62,000 nucleotides of DNA from Symbiodinium natans (lineage: Eukaryota > Sar > Dinophyceae > Suessiales > Symbiodiniaceae): contig CAJNDS010002640.1 of NCBI GenBank assembly GCA_905221605.1, positions 108,654 through 170,653 of the forward strand, given 5' to 3'. Below are positions 12,901-24,116 of the stretch, piece by piece. The notes beneath the pieces are model-generated. The model searched no databases and was not told where the DNA came from. It saw only the letters and a list, made by a program, of their open reading frames with translations. Made by a program: the position numbers and the translations under genes. Each line of letters opens with the position of its first letter. The first letter of the stretch is position 1.

Positions 12901-15870
12901 CTGAATGAGGCATCTTCCGAAATCCTAAGCACGACAAAAGGTGAAGTGTTCGCAACATTTAGCCCAATGCGTAGTGGTGAGAGGACATCTTCCCACACTT
13001 GGGCTGTCTAAGAGAAGCTTTCGAGTTGGAGCCCCCCCAACCCCTAACCCCCCAATAGCAAGATGCCTTCAGATTCTTCCACCCGGAAGCTTATGTTCTG
13101 CCCCCCGAAAGCCCCCGAACCCTGCCCTGGACCGAGGCTTTCCAAAAGCCCCAGAAGAAGCCGAAACTCCTTCGGAGTTCCTCCTATAGAGCCTCGGCTT
13201 CCCCAAGCCTCGTCTGGTAAAGGAGGAGCTTCGCAAGGTGGAGGTGGTCCTGCCTGGACTTGTCGGTTTCTTTGCAGCTCGGTCGAAGCTTTTCTTGGCC
13301 GTTTGGCTTTCGGGGGAGAAGGGGATGTGAGCTTCTGCCTGGTAACGGAGGCTCCCAGTGCATTTGCCAAGAAGCTGTGTGATGGTGTGTTCTGCTTCTG
13401 TGCCTATCAGTAGTCAAAGCACCCGAGGAGGGGGGAAGGTTGCCTTTAGCTTTGGGTTTAGGGCCTCTCAATGCAGCAATGTCGCTCTAGACCTCGCTTC
13501 CAATGAAAATGAGGTCCACCGTGACGGGTTCGTGCGCGCCGCTGGCTACTTTTGATCGTGGCACGCCAGTCGTGTCTGTTGTGACGAGTTCACTCTTCTC
13601 GAGCACCTTGCCGCTCATGCTGGCCAGGTGCCTGTCAGAAGCATGCTCGCAAGACTCGCGAGGCTGTTTTGGAGTTTGCTTGCGCTGGCAAAGCGCATCC
13701 GTTTCAGATGCAGTCACTGTGACCGTGGGCATATTTCAGCTTCTCGCCCTGACAGACCATCAAGCGAAACGGTGGATGGACGGACCCGGAGGTTTGGTGG
13801 CACATGACGCATGTGCAAGCTCGTGGCAAGACAGTTGCAGAGAAAGCCTCCTTAGGTTGAAGCAGTTGCGGTTGCAGCTGAGACTGTAGCTTGGTTGGCT
13901 TGAGTCAGCTTTAGTCTGGGCCAGGTGGAAGAGCTACGCTTCATCTTCAGGCGCTACGATGTGGACAGGTCAGGGCGAGTGACCAAGACCGAGTCAGACC
14001 CTGAGAACGCCTCTGCATCCCAAAAACCGTATGCTTCCCCTTGAGAAGCCCCACCTGAAACACTCTTGAAACCCAGCCATCCCGGCCCAGGCCCCAAATC
14101 TTAAAGCCCGACATCTGACAGCTCGAGGCTCATTCACCTGGTGGAAGACGTCGTTCCAGAGTTGGCCAAAGCAAGGCGCAGCCGGCACAGCTTCCCCATC
14201 CTGCAATACCCTGCCGTCGGCACTTTTTTGATCGTCAGGGGCAGTCTTCAAGTTGCCCCTAAACCCTAAGCCCTAAGCCCTAAACCGCCTAAACCCTAAA
14301 CTTCTAAACCCAATGTTAAGAACCTTCCCACCAGTCTTCATTGACTTGTCGCCGGTCACATCTTTTTCTTGCACGCTCTCTTTGCCTGCTTGCGCTGACC
14401 ACCCACGGCGACCACCTGCTCCGCTTCTTTACCAAGATACGAGTCAAAAGGAGCGGGAAAGGACTCCCACTTTCTACGTATACACATAACATATACATAT
14501 ATATATATATATGTACATACCTATGTCTAAACTAATGCGGCATTCAATAGCACTTTGGCGACGACGTGGACAAGCACCGCCCACACCGTCGGTTTAAAGG
14601 TTTCACACTTGGGATGGAATCAAGCAGGGGGCTTTCCAAAACACCCGCACTTCTTGAAGATTTGAGGACACCTCGGGAAGGAAAGGAACCCCCAAGCATG
14701 GAACTCGTGAACATGTTTGGAAGGTCGAAGCGGCCGCAGCTCAAGGCTTTAATGCGGGAGGCCAGCGAACTTTCATCGTGTAGAGTTTGCAGTCGGTCGT
14801 TCTTCGTGAGCAGTGAGAACGAGAGATTCGAGGGCACGGCTCATCGCACCGTCTGCACAAAACTGAACGCTTTTAATGTAGAGTCTGCAAGCTGGGAAGG
14901 TGGATCAGGAATGCACTGGCAGCCGCGGGCAGAGTTGGAAGAACTGGTGTTATGGAGTTTGTGTGCGGAGTTTACTTAAGGCTTGTCCTTCGCCAGCTTT
15001 TTGAAGCTCATGGGTCTGTTCCGCGCCTTCAAGGCACGCCGCAGCTGGTCAAGTCAAAGCCAAGCCACACCTTCCCAAATTCCTAACTCAGGACAAGGAG
15101 CGGCTGAGGAAAGAGCAGCAGGCCATGAAGGCTCGGAAACCGATGGCAGTTTGTTGCGAGATCTTGCGAATTGCGAGATTTGCGAGGATGCCGGCTTCAC
15201 AAACCAGGAGGTGGCTGAGCCCGATGCACAGTTTCCAGTTTTCCAGTTTCCAGCATGCCGTCGTTGTCAGGAGCCTTCTAGCGGATCTCAAAAGCCAAAG
15301 TCGTGCAAGGCTGCTGGCAAGTGGATCCGGTGGCCGAGGTTTCGCGAGCTCTTCTTGAATTCGCTGAACGACTCGCAAGAGCTGGGCTTTGAGGAGGTCC
15401 CTTGCATCCGGGGCGACATGGCACTGCTGGGGGTGTTCTGCTGCAGCTGCTCGCCAGTTCCGGGCCATGATTCACGGAATCACGCCCTTGGGTGACGTTC
15501 TCACCTCACAGCTGGAGGAGATCTTTGCTGAGGCACCATCCAAACCCATACAAGCCCAACAGGTTTGACCAGAAAGACTTCTGAACGACCGTCCTCAAAA
15601 ATGTGTGCAGGTCTGCAAGAAGCAGACAGAGGCTGCGGGTCCAGACTTTCATTGCCTGGAGCAGAGCCTGTGCTTGTATTCCATGCCACACGTCCTTTTC
15701 AGGCGGACTTCCCGGACTTCCTGTTGCTTCTGAGGAAACTGCTAGACTGTAACTTTGCCATGATCAAGGCCAGAAGAACCTTGTCCTCGCAGTGCCCTCG
15801 CTTGTACTCATGGGTTCGCAGCAGAATGCGCCGGATGCACCTGAACAGGACAAAACCAACGGATCTCTAA
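7083..15870 (+). CDS. Multi-EF-hand calcium-binding protein
   Basis: Exons of one long EF-hand protein. Clear segments: 7383-7510 (FGKLQEHGEVHCDELPRGLE, degenerate loop), 7596-7680 (TLELEEFLEFVRGYESL), 8511-8602 (FEEADLDRSGTVESAELAEA, canonical loop), 9425-9499 (LDEVIQEVDEASPESF), 9545-9652 (LVYKEFKHLMDLL), 9734-9805 (FDRDNCGKIDAQEFHAVL, canonical), 9914-10010 (LGYAMTVEDLIPIMRDSDV), 10480-10630 (IDVDGVTPEDVPVVLKQLGY), 11143-11200 (ELQSIDAAFRREDQE), 11511-11555 (SAVRELGYKVSFE), 12618-12665 (VFDEYDPCALKAAQK), 12813-12865 (QAFASLGYGADKD), 13932-14002 (FIFRRYDVDRSGRVTKTE, canonical), 14129-14215 (LIHLVEDVVPELAKARR), 15088-15130, 15335-15405 (ELFLNSLNDSQELGFEEV), 15453-15530 (LGDVLTSQLEEIFAE) and 15704-15770 (FPDFLLLLRKLLDCNF). 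An LGY motif recurs after several loops, as in calmodulin-like tandem pairs. Role: Ca2+ sensor (family knowledge). The first segment, 7083-7191, is weak. Introns carry telomere-like arrays and a CTG repeat. It may be more than one gene. Confidence 0.8.
7903..8190 (+). repeat. Degenerate TTTAGGG-like tract in an EF-hand intron
   Basis: Many variants of GGGTTTAG, GGGTATT and GGGGTTT occur in the G-rich orientation. The tract lies between coding segments at 7596-7680 and 8511-8602. It faces the C-rich array at 8351-8482. Confidence 0.7.
8351..8482 (-). repeat. Interstitial telomere-like array (CCCTAAA)n
   Basis: About 18 units of CCCTAAA, mostly perfect, with variants such as CCCTCAA and CCCTGAATCCAAA near 8375-8402. 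The repeat matches the plant-type telomere heptamer reported for dinoflagellates. It sits about 30 bases before an EF-hand exon, so it is intronic. Confidence 0.95.
8640..8785 (+). repeat. Degenerate trinucleotide/hexanucleotide tract
   Basis: GTAGTAGT, GTCGTCGTC, CTACTAC and CCGCTCC units run together downstream of the EF-hand exon at 8511-8602. It probably lies in the following intron. Confidence 0.6.
9853..9911 (+). repeat. CTG repeat abutting a 3' splice site
   Basis: About 19 to 20 CTG units end directly at CGAAG, which precedes the in-frame EF-hand exon at 9914 (LGYAMTVEDL). The upstream exon ends near 9805. The repeat therefore occupies the place of the polypyrimidine tract of this short intron of roughly 100 bases. 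Confidence 0.85.
10805..10855 (-). repeat. Interstitial telomere-like array (CCCTAAA)7
   Basis: Seven consecutive perfect CCCTAAA units between the EF-hand coding segments at 10480-10630 and 11143-11200, hence probably intronic. Confidence 0.95.
14257..14312 (-). repeat. Short degenerate CCCTAAA/CCCTAAG array
   Basis: Units CCCTAAA, CCCTAAG and CCTAAAC with small gaps, immediately downstream of the EF-hand segment at 14129-14215. Confidence 0.85.
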
Positions 15871-15924
15871 GAAGATGATGGTACCATGCCCTTGCTTTGG
15901 GGCCAATGCCCGTATCGTCAAGGC

Positions 15925-15978
15925 AGAGCGATTAACATCGCTAGAGCGATTAACATCGCTAGAGCGATTAACATCGCT
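15925..15978 (+). repeat. 18-bp perfect tandem repeat, three copies
   Basis: Three identical copies of AGAGCGATTAACATCGCT. The unit length is a multiple of three, so any frame through it repeats as six residues (for example RAINIA or ERLTSL). The surrounding frame is open, but I cannot show it is translated. Each unit contains the inverted repeat AGCGAT...ATCGCT. Confidence 0.95.
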
Positions 15979-16138
15979 GAGAGTGCAGAAAATTCAAGGT
16001 TCCCTTTCTTGCCGACGCTTCGCATGTGCAGCGTCTGGTCTAAGCTCCATGTCGGCGAGACATGGGGATCGAGTGCTTAGGAGCCACCATCTGCAACAGA
16101 TGGATGCGACTTTCAATCATCGAGGCTTCCTGGCCTAA

Positions 16139-17458
16139 GGCCAGTAGAGTTCCCAGAGTCAGCAGCTCATACGGAGACGGGGTCTTTTGGGCTCTGCCGA
16201 GTATGGCATCTGTGCAGGCTGGTGAGTAGTCTGTCGCCGCTGGCGTGGTACCAAATGAACCCTTGCATGCGCATTGTGCTAGTCGCCATGATGCCTTGTC
16301 GCAGGTGTGCAGGAACAGAGACACAGACCGTGGGACGTAGGTGAAAGGGTGATATAGGGTGATTCTATGCCCTCTGGTTCTCATGTTGGTACAGTACCCA
16401 GCAGTACTCCATTACTCTAGTCCCGTGCAGGGAAAGCCGTGCGACCTGGAATTGTGTGTCCGCCTTTGGCATTTCATCTCAAATCTCAGGAACCATGTAG
16501 GTTTAAGCTGGCAGCCTGCACTCTTTGTGGGGAGCCTGGCCGGCAAGCTTGAGGGAGGTGGCTTTCATTGGTGTCAGTGGAGCTGAGGTCGCAGGTCATG
16601 CCAGAAGCCGAAGCGCCATCTGCCGATGCTGGGATGCCCTAAGAGTTGCACAAGCTAGAACCAAGAAGGGCAACGCTTCTCTTTCTCTTTCCTCTTCCTC
16701 TTTCTCTTTCTCTTTCTCTTTCTCTTTCTCTTTCTCTTTCTCTTTCTCTTTCTCAAAGGATTTCTCTTTCTCAAAGGATGTGTCCATGAAGCCGAGGATC
16801 GCTATGTGGACTTTGCGAGCTCTGGGGATCTCATGGAAGCATCCTGCGGGCTGAAGACCCTTGATTCTCCCGTCGATTGTGATGCAGAGACGGCTCTTCC
16901 AGCTACGCCCGCCACACCATCCTCTACATACACAGGCAGCTCAAGCACACGCCTGCTGGATGGTCGGGTGCCTGGTGGTAGTTCTTGTGCGTAGTGTGCG
17001 TGCAACGGTGAGGCATTGATGTGCAACAAGTGCCTGTGGCTTCGTCAACAGCCTGAGACGCCATCCTGCCTAGGTTCCTGCAACATAAGCGATGACGAAG
17101 AGCTTGCCATATTGGAGGCGAGGGGCGACAGGGTAGGTCTTCCAAGACATTCCAGGGCATGGCTGAACGGCTGAACAATTACTTACTTGCCATCGCTAAA
17201 TTTTGCACCGCTGCACTTCACTACACGTTCAGGAGTCTTCGCCGTGCTTGCCTCGAGTTTGGCCGGTGCACGCACCCTTGCCGAGAGTGTGAGGGTTCGG
17301 GCAGCCAGGATTTGATGTATGCTGAGGCCTGTTCTCCAAATGGTCGCAGCGTGTCCCCAAGCTTGCTTTTCAGAGCTGACGAAGCAGCAGTGCAGGGCCT
17401 CAAGCCATCAGCTCTTCTTCCACGGCCTGGCCATCATTGGCTTGTTACGACCCTCTGA
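16139..17458 (+). CDS. Exon cluster, possible C-terminal part of the EF-hand gene or a separate gene
   Basis: Coding-looking segments: 16139-16219 (SSSYGDGVFWALPSMA), 16593-16640 (VMPEAEAPSADAG), 16782-16993 (AEDRYVDFASSGDLMEASCG, then a Thr/Pro/Ser-rich stretch), 17053-17132 (NISDDEELAILEARGD, followed by a GTAGGT donor) and 17227-17458 (Cys-rich FGRCTHPCRECEGSG, ending at a stop). None shows an EF-hand, and no domain is recognised. Direction, spacing and the absence of an obvious start favour continuation of the upstream gene, but a separate gene is equally possible. Confidence 0.4.
16680..16756 (+). repeat. CTCTTT pyrimidine microsatellite
   Basis: TCTCTT/CTTTCT units for about 75 bases, flanked by two copies of CTCAAAGGATTTCTC-like sequence at 16752-16785. 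It probably lies in an intron just before the segment at 16782. Confidence 0.9.
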
Positions 17459-18001
17459 TGACGCCTAGGTTTCTCCGTGCCTTGCTTCTTCGATGAGGTG
17501 AGCCATGCTCATGTGTGCCACGTGTGCTTTTGCCTCCAACCTGGCCTTGATGTCAGGCCATCCTCTTGTGCGAAGCAGGCCGCGCGTCGTGCGTTTTATG
17601 TTGACCAGGGCTGTCCTTGCTGCTAAACGGCTCGCGTGTGGGGAGGGATGAGACGCTTAGCGGCTTAGCGCATCTGCTGATCTACGTAGTGGCAAGGTGG
17701 CGCTCGGAGGCTCTGGAAAGGAGCCTTTTTGTAGCCCAGGTATAAGGACTGGGTGGCCATATCTGACCATTATATCTGGTGGCGGCCGGGGCACGTTGTC
17801 GGCTCAAGCTTTTGCTTTAATGTTAGGTAAATCTGGACACTGGCAGTAGCGTTGGTTTGGAGGCCGTGGCCGCTAGCTGTCTGCTTGACATTGAAGATGC
17901 TTCGAGTTTGTGCCATTTTGTGCCAGAAACTGCCCTCCTCTTGCCTCTCCGCCTTTGGTCTATTCTGGTCTGTTTGGAAGGTGTGCAAGGGGGCAGCCCC
18001 C
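17459..18001 (+). other. Intergenic region before the PAN-domain gene
   Basis: No supported coding sequence. The phrase GTCGGCTCAAG near 17798 resembles the 3' half of the dinoflagellate spliced leader, with two mismatches in the last 12 bases. That is too weak to call a relic. Confidence 0.35.
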
Positions 18002-21000
18002 ATGGCCCGGGTGCTTCTCCTGGTCGTGTTGCAGGCGGGGACTTGCGCCCGCATTGCACGTTGCGCATGGCGCATCTATGCGCAACTGAGCTTCGAGAAA
18101 CATGGTGGTCAGAATCCGCAAAGTTCAGGAGGGGGCTTGGACGCTTGATGACTTGGAAAGCCTTCAACAAAGTGGCACCTCACAGGCGCCCCTGCTGCAC
18201 GCCCAGACCAATGAGGATGTGGACTTCATGCGAAGTAGCCCCTTGGGCTGCTTTGTCAGAGGCCAGCCGTGCCGTGCGCTGGACGCCCACTGCCTTGACG
18301 GCTCTCCTTGCCACACGGGGGAGCGTTTTGCATTCAAGGGCTTCTTTTTTTTCGTAGACTGACGTGTGCAAGATCCTTTGTTTCCCCTGCCATGGAGCGT
18401 CTGCGGTAGATGCTCACCTTTCATCATCTCATGTAGATTCATGTAGTCTGGATGAGTGGATATCGCATGCTTAGAAGGTACAGTCTCGCTATTCTCGCGA
18501 TGTCGGAGCATTGTAGTACTTGCAACACCGGAGGGAAGCCCGCACCTAGGCACGCTGACATTGCACGCCTGCTACGGCTCACACAGGAATTGGGTGCTGG
18601 ACACGGACTCGCGGAGTCTTCAGATGCCAAAGGTAGTAGCGCAGGAATGCGATAGTCGGGGGTGCAAATGAGGAGACTATCCTGCTCTGACAGAGCCGGG
18701 TTCGCTGAGCAAGTCTGTGTAAGTCCACTCCGGGGACTTCGAAAATGTCCGGGAGAGCCCCGGGAGAGCCCCGGGAGTGACCGGGAGAACCCGGGAGTGA
18801 CCGTCAGCTTTAGAGTTTTTGTGAGCAGAAAGAGACGAGTGCGCAGTCTGGTGAGCCTCCCGAAGCTGCAGTGCAGTGTCCAAATGCAGTTTGGCCCTGG
18901 GGGAGGCTTTAAATTTGATCGGTTTATACCGAACAAGAACATCAACACGACCAGTCTCAAGTTTCCTGGCATGGCATTATCGGAAGACGTCCGGTTCAAA
19001 AGGTCGAGGGATTGATGAACACCTCAGACAGCTCCGATATGACTTGCCAACCATGGCATGAAAGCAGCCAAGGCTTTGTCAAGAGCACTGCCGATACGTT
19101 GATGGCTGCGTCAAGTTTTCCTACAGGGCTTTCTGGGGAGAATGTTGGTTCGCCGCCTTTCTCTCAGTCGCACAGAGCACTGCATAGCACTGCCAAGAAC
19201 ATCACTTTCACACGGCGCAGTCACCTGCTGCATGCGATGCGAAGTTTCCAGGACATTAACGCAGTCGAAGTTCCTGTGGACAGTCCATACCTGATCGCAG
19301 GCAGGGTGCGATCCATGTGTGAGAGTCATTGTGAGACAAGCCCGTGGACACAGTGGTGTCTTGTGTTGAACCTGCAGGCTACAGAACCTGTGATGAGCAA
19401 GGCATGCATCTGCCTGCCAGGCTGGACAAGGTTAGGATTTACTGCGACAAGGTTGCTTAGAACTGAAGCCTGGCTATCCTCAACCGATACTGCCAGATTT
19501 CTGTCAGGTGCAGTTCCGAGGTGCCAGGGAACGGCTTCCCGGGACAAACTGCCGAAGCTTCAAACCTTGCTTGGCCAGGCGGGACATGGCGGGACGAGCG
19601 AAAGCAGGTCAATGCAAATAAATACCGTTTCTAGCGAAGCCAACACACACAACAGCCCACCGTGGCAGACATTGCATGACTGCCGAGGTGGCAAGCAGCC
19701 CTACGGCCTTGAATGTTGGCCGAAGAGTTGGGATGGTGCGCCCCTTCCTTGCACGCAGGCCGGGCCGAATCGTTCCGATCGTAGGGTCTCTCGCAGACTG
19801 CTGCTCTGCGGCACGGAGCGGATCACATGCTTTGCTCACTCCGTGCCTTCACCTGCCATAACTTACAGCCTGACTGTACGGACTCGCGTCGCCGCAGGTT
19901 GAAGTGCTTGACGACACGAAAAATGGGTGGCCGGGAAAGTGCGTTGGTCTTGTAGCACCTCGTTCGTAAATTTGCGCGCCTCGCAAGTATGGCAGTGAAC
20001 TCAGCTTCTTCTGGCGCCTGAGGAGATGAAGCAAATCAGCGGGGCCGAATGTGGTTCTGCCCTCAATAGACGTAGCATTTGATTTTGGCATATTCTGGCC
20101 ATCTGCGACCATCTGAGACCTGAGCCTCGAGGCCAGAACTGTCGAGAACACCCCGAGTGCCAATCGTGGCAGAAGACTGTTTACAACAGCTGCTGGCAGG
20201 GTATTGGCAAGGAGACGGATCGGGCAAAGGCAGACACTTGAAAGTCATCGGCTTCTGACGCCGCACAGTGCCGCACAGGACTGCTTCGTCCGCGGCAACT
20301 TCGTGCCGAAGGAAGCTCAACGGCTTCAGCATGGATCCGTGCGAGTGCTGAAGGACCTGACGGGCATGCAGATAGTTGGCAGCTTTGCTGCAACTTTTCT
20401 AAACCTGCAGAACGCATCAGCGCATGTACTGTAGGCAGAGGGCTTATCATGTGAGGTTTGTGGAAAGGCTTCGACAATGACGAAGGCTTCTTTCAGAAAC
20501 ATGGTGGCAGTGGCGTTTCCTTTGTTGGGTTCACTTTGTTGATCTTGATGTGAGACTTAAGTTTGAGTCGCCAAGGAATGTACAGGATGCGATCTCCTTT
20601 TGCAAGCACATGTGCTACTCCGACTTTAGATGTCAGTACTGGACATATGCTCCGAACTACGGCTGCTGGATTGAGGATGCGTCGCAGGCAGGCGCTTTTC
20701 TCCGTAGTAAATCGGCAGGAGGGGCAGCATCATGAGGGCGCTGTGCACGTTTGCAGGAGTACGGGCCACCCTTCCCCTTGACACTGGATGCAGCTCGCCG
20801 AGACACGCAGTTCGCCCAAGACTGTGTGGCGGGCGAGTACATCCAGCACTTCTGCCCAGCAGCTCGGCCCATCTCCTGGCCTTGGTTCTCATCCATTCGT
20901 CATCCATTCGTCATCCATTCCATTCCTCACGCGTTCGTCATCCTTTCATGGAGTCAAGAGCCGAGAGAGCTTGTGGAGCTTGTGATGGCACGCCGCACTC

Positions 21001-23653
21001 TTGTCGGTTTCTGTTTGAGGCGGGCTCTGTGAGCCGGAAGGAGGCAGAGCAACCGCTCAACCTGACTGACTGCGCAGAGCGTGGCTTCCGATATGAGCCA
21101 CCTGATATGTTCCTCAGCTTCAGGTGCCAGATTTCGGGCTCTTTTTCCGCTCTTGGCGTGCCTCTACAAGTGCGAGCCCAGTTTGAGTCCCCCTGTGCCA
21201 GGACCACAGAGCCAAATTATGAGGCGTGCCGCGAGCGGTGTAAGCTCACGGTCTATTGCCGCTTAGAGAGCAGAAGTTGCAATATTCACCATGTCCCCCC
21301 CCGCACCCCGCAAAAGCAAGCGCCCTTTTGTTCTTTTAAGGCAACTTCTTTGCATACTGGCCCGACGGTGGCTGCCATGTTGCTGGTGGCGATGCTCATA
21401 GGGTGCCATCGGAAAACTACGAGACCATCTCAGGATCGCCTGTTGTGCAGCTGTCGATTTGCTTTGGGAGCTCCGAACATCTCGGGGTCATGCAGAGCCG
21501 ACCCCGTTCTGTTGAGGCCCAACGGATTGCTCCAAAGCCTACGTGACGACAACAAACCTGGAAGATTGGGCGACCACCACGATATCGGTTCCTCTGCGTC
21601 CAGGTGGGTCCTTCCCAAATGTCATTGCGGATTTTTGCGTTGCAGACGTGGGCTCTATGCGGGCTTCGGAGCAGTTTTGAGCGTGCTTTAGGAGCTTCGG
21701 CACCCGGACCCGGGCTCGACGACGGCTCACTAACGCCCGAGTCACCGAACATGGCTCACCTGGCCGAGATCGGGATTCTTGATCGCATGTGGAAGGGCAT
21801 TGCCATTGTCACGTAGCCTCGCCGTAATCTGCAGAGTCGGCTAGACTGGTTAGACTGCATCAGAAGACATCGTTTCTGCTAAGGATCCCTGTTCACAACT
21901 TGGATGTCGGGTCCCTGTCAGAACCCGAGACTTGGCTTTTTGACAGAGTCGTAGAGTCCCGTCCACCGAGCCTCCTCCCTGCGTTGGACATGGAATCAGG
22001 GCGAGTGTTTTGCAGATGAGCCGAGGAAGTGCACCTGCTGCAAGCGCGGACCTTTGGCCGGATCTGGAAGGAAGAGAGGTTTCGACCCCACTTGTATTGG
22101 AACAGAGTCTTTAAGCTGCTTAGTCTGGAATGCCCGACGCAACCGTCCTCGCAGACACAGCCCGGAACCACGGGCACACTGGAGCGCAGGAAGTTCGCAT
22201 CTCAAGCGCGCTGCAAAGAAGAAGAGAGGAATTCTCCAACTGCCTTCTGAGTCCCCAGTAATTACTTTATTGCTGTTCAGTTAATGCATGCAAGGTTTGT
22301 TTTGGACTCTCTTTGCCTCGAAATAGGAAAAGGTTTCTTGATCCTAAAGAATATTGTTCCCTCACCCGAATGTCTTCCTCTAGACCCGAGATGCGTCAGA
22401 AAGATCAGTCCGGGGCGCGACCCTTGGCCAACGAATTCACAGAGCTGGGCATGCCAGAGACCCCAGGTATGCGGAAGCAATCTCGCAGACCTTGGGTATT
22501 CCTGTGGATCAGATACAAGAAGGACTGGTGGGTTTTCAAGGTTCTTCCGGTACGCTTGCCGATGAGCTGGCAATTTGCCTTATAAAGCCCCATAAGTCTG
22601 GTAAAAATTCTTCTGATCCTGAGAAACCCCAAGAGTATCAGGACCGGGTCCGAACGACTTGAAGGCCCAGGCCCGGTCCTGGGCTGCTGACAGATTCGGC
22701 AATAAGTGCATCTGGGGATTCGCTCCTTCGAATAGACATGGGCGATCAGGTGAAGCTGACGCCAATGGCTGGTGGATCGATGCTCACAGACCCTCTGCTT
22801 TACAGAGCGATTCCTTGCTTTTGAGTGCTGGCGTTCTCTCGCATGTGTCGCTGAATTTGTGAGGCTTTCACTTTGAATGAGCCCGTCGGAAGTGTCTTGC
22901 TGCAAAATTCAGCAGTGTGTATGTCGCCATGGCTATGCGCCGCCAAAAGCGCAACGTCGCAGGAATTTGTGTCCAGATCGTGTGCTGTAAGGCCCGGACC
23001 CAGCAAAGCTGCAGCAAAAGCTGAAGGCTCGGGAGTTTCAGCCCAAGTCCATCTGCGGAGCTTCCACGCTCAAAGTAGGCCAAGAATAGGAACCATGAGC
23101 AATGTAGAGTATGCTCTGAAGATTTGAAGATGATTCCGAAACATGCGCCCTTCAGTTATTGAAGGTGCCAGGCCTGGTGTCCAACTTGAAGACCGCGACC
23201 AGCGGCGCGGCCTTGCCGGCATATGCTTTCAAAGGCCAGGGAGGGCGATTTGCCAGGATCATGATCTCACATGACCCTCTTATGATCTCCTCCGACCCCA
23301 AATATGATCTCATGATCTCATGGAGATCCGAGCTTTGGGCTTCCTGCACCTGAAGGTCCCCTGCAAATCGGCGAGCCAGAGGTCGGAACCAAGGCAAGAA
23401 CGGGGTCCTGAATGGAAAGGTCTGCAGTGGGGTGGAATCGTGGAAGTCTTCCCCCAAACGTGTGGAAGCACTACGCCAACAGCTCAAGCGTGCCACCCCA
23501 CAAGCAGCGAGCTCAGTGAACCTTCGAAGCTCTACGCCTGAGCGGGAGGAGCATCCGCTGAAAGGGCCGAAGGAAGAGCCTGGCTTCTTCTCGCAGTGGT
23601 GGCCTCTGCTCCTGGTGCTGGCGCTTATCGTGGCTGGGCTTGAAGTGGGCTGA
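18002..23653 (+). CDS. Secreted single-pass membrane protein with tandem PAN/Apple-like modules
   Basis: The ATG at 18002 opens a signal peptide (MARVLLLVVLQAGTCARIAR). Coding segments: 18134-18330 (TLDDLESLQQSG; Cys-rich end), 19255-19370 (CESHCETSPWTQWC), 20541-20690 (FCKHMCYSDFRCQYWTYAPN, then YGCWIEDAS), 20755-20860 (EYGPPFPLTLDAARRD), 21182-21268 (ACRERCKLTVYC), 21350-21540 (FFAYWPDGGCHVAGGDAHR), 21893-22019 (DVGSLSEPETWLFDRVVE), 22468-22662 (AISQTLGIPVDQIQEGLVGF), 22692-22831 (SGDSLLRIDMGDQVKLTP) and 23430-23653. The last segment ends in FFSQWW, a Leu/Val-rich helix and the C-terminal Val-Gly. The Cys-x3-Cys plus Cys-x-Y/F-W-x-Y pattern is PAN/Apple-like; these modules bind protein or carbohydrate outside the cell (family knowledge). 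The 22468 segment resembles an SEA-like fold (inference). The topology is type I with almost no cytoplasmic tail. Exon joins are not proven, and two genes are possible. Confidence 0.65.
18741..18801 (+). repeat. GGGAGAGCCCC / GGGAGTGACC short tandem repeat
   Basis: Alternating GTCCGGGAGAGCCCCGGGAGAGCC and ACCGGGAGAACCCGGGAGTGACC units, GC-rich and partly palindromic, within a probable intron of the PAN gene. Confidence 0.75.
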
Positions 23654-24116
23654 ATGGATGTTTGTTGGTGCGCACTTGCGACTGCTGTGGCTCAATGCCG
23701 AAAGTTAAGCCCGCGGCAGCAGACTTTGCAAACCTGGTTTTTGCTCAACTACGGTACAACGTGTACAACTCAGCAGCTCAGTAGCTTAGAAGTCCGTGAA
23801 GCAAGATCATCTTAGATGTTCTGGAACATTGGTGGAGATTGCATGCATGTGACCGGTCATGAGAAGCAACTGAGTTCGTCAAGTGTACCAAACTGCTCAA
23901 CATGCCTTTCAAAGTTTGGGGTTTCGTTTGTGGAGTGTGCAGTTTCTATGTGGAACCATGTGCTCTTCCTGTATTGAACCAGGATCGTGCACTTGCCAGT
24001 TGAAGGTGCAACGAATTGTAGAGTATATGTGAACGTGGTGCCGCATGAATGAACGGCTTCCACGCACCCTCTCCCAGACCTTCTTGCTTTTGTTTCTTCA
24101 TTGGTGAACTTTCCTG

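Noticed and set aside
15925-15978. CRISPR-like array
   Set aside because: The copies are directly adjacent with no spacers, and the genome is eukaryotic.
17790-17810. Spliced-leader relic before the PAN gene
   Set aside because: GGCTCAAG matches the leader end, but the T-run before it has two mismatches and the 5' half is absent. Eight bases are expected by chance in a window this size.
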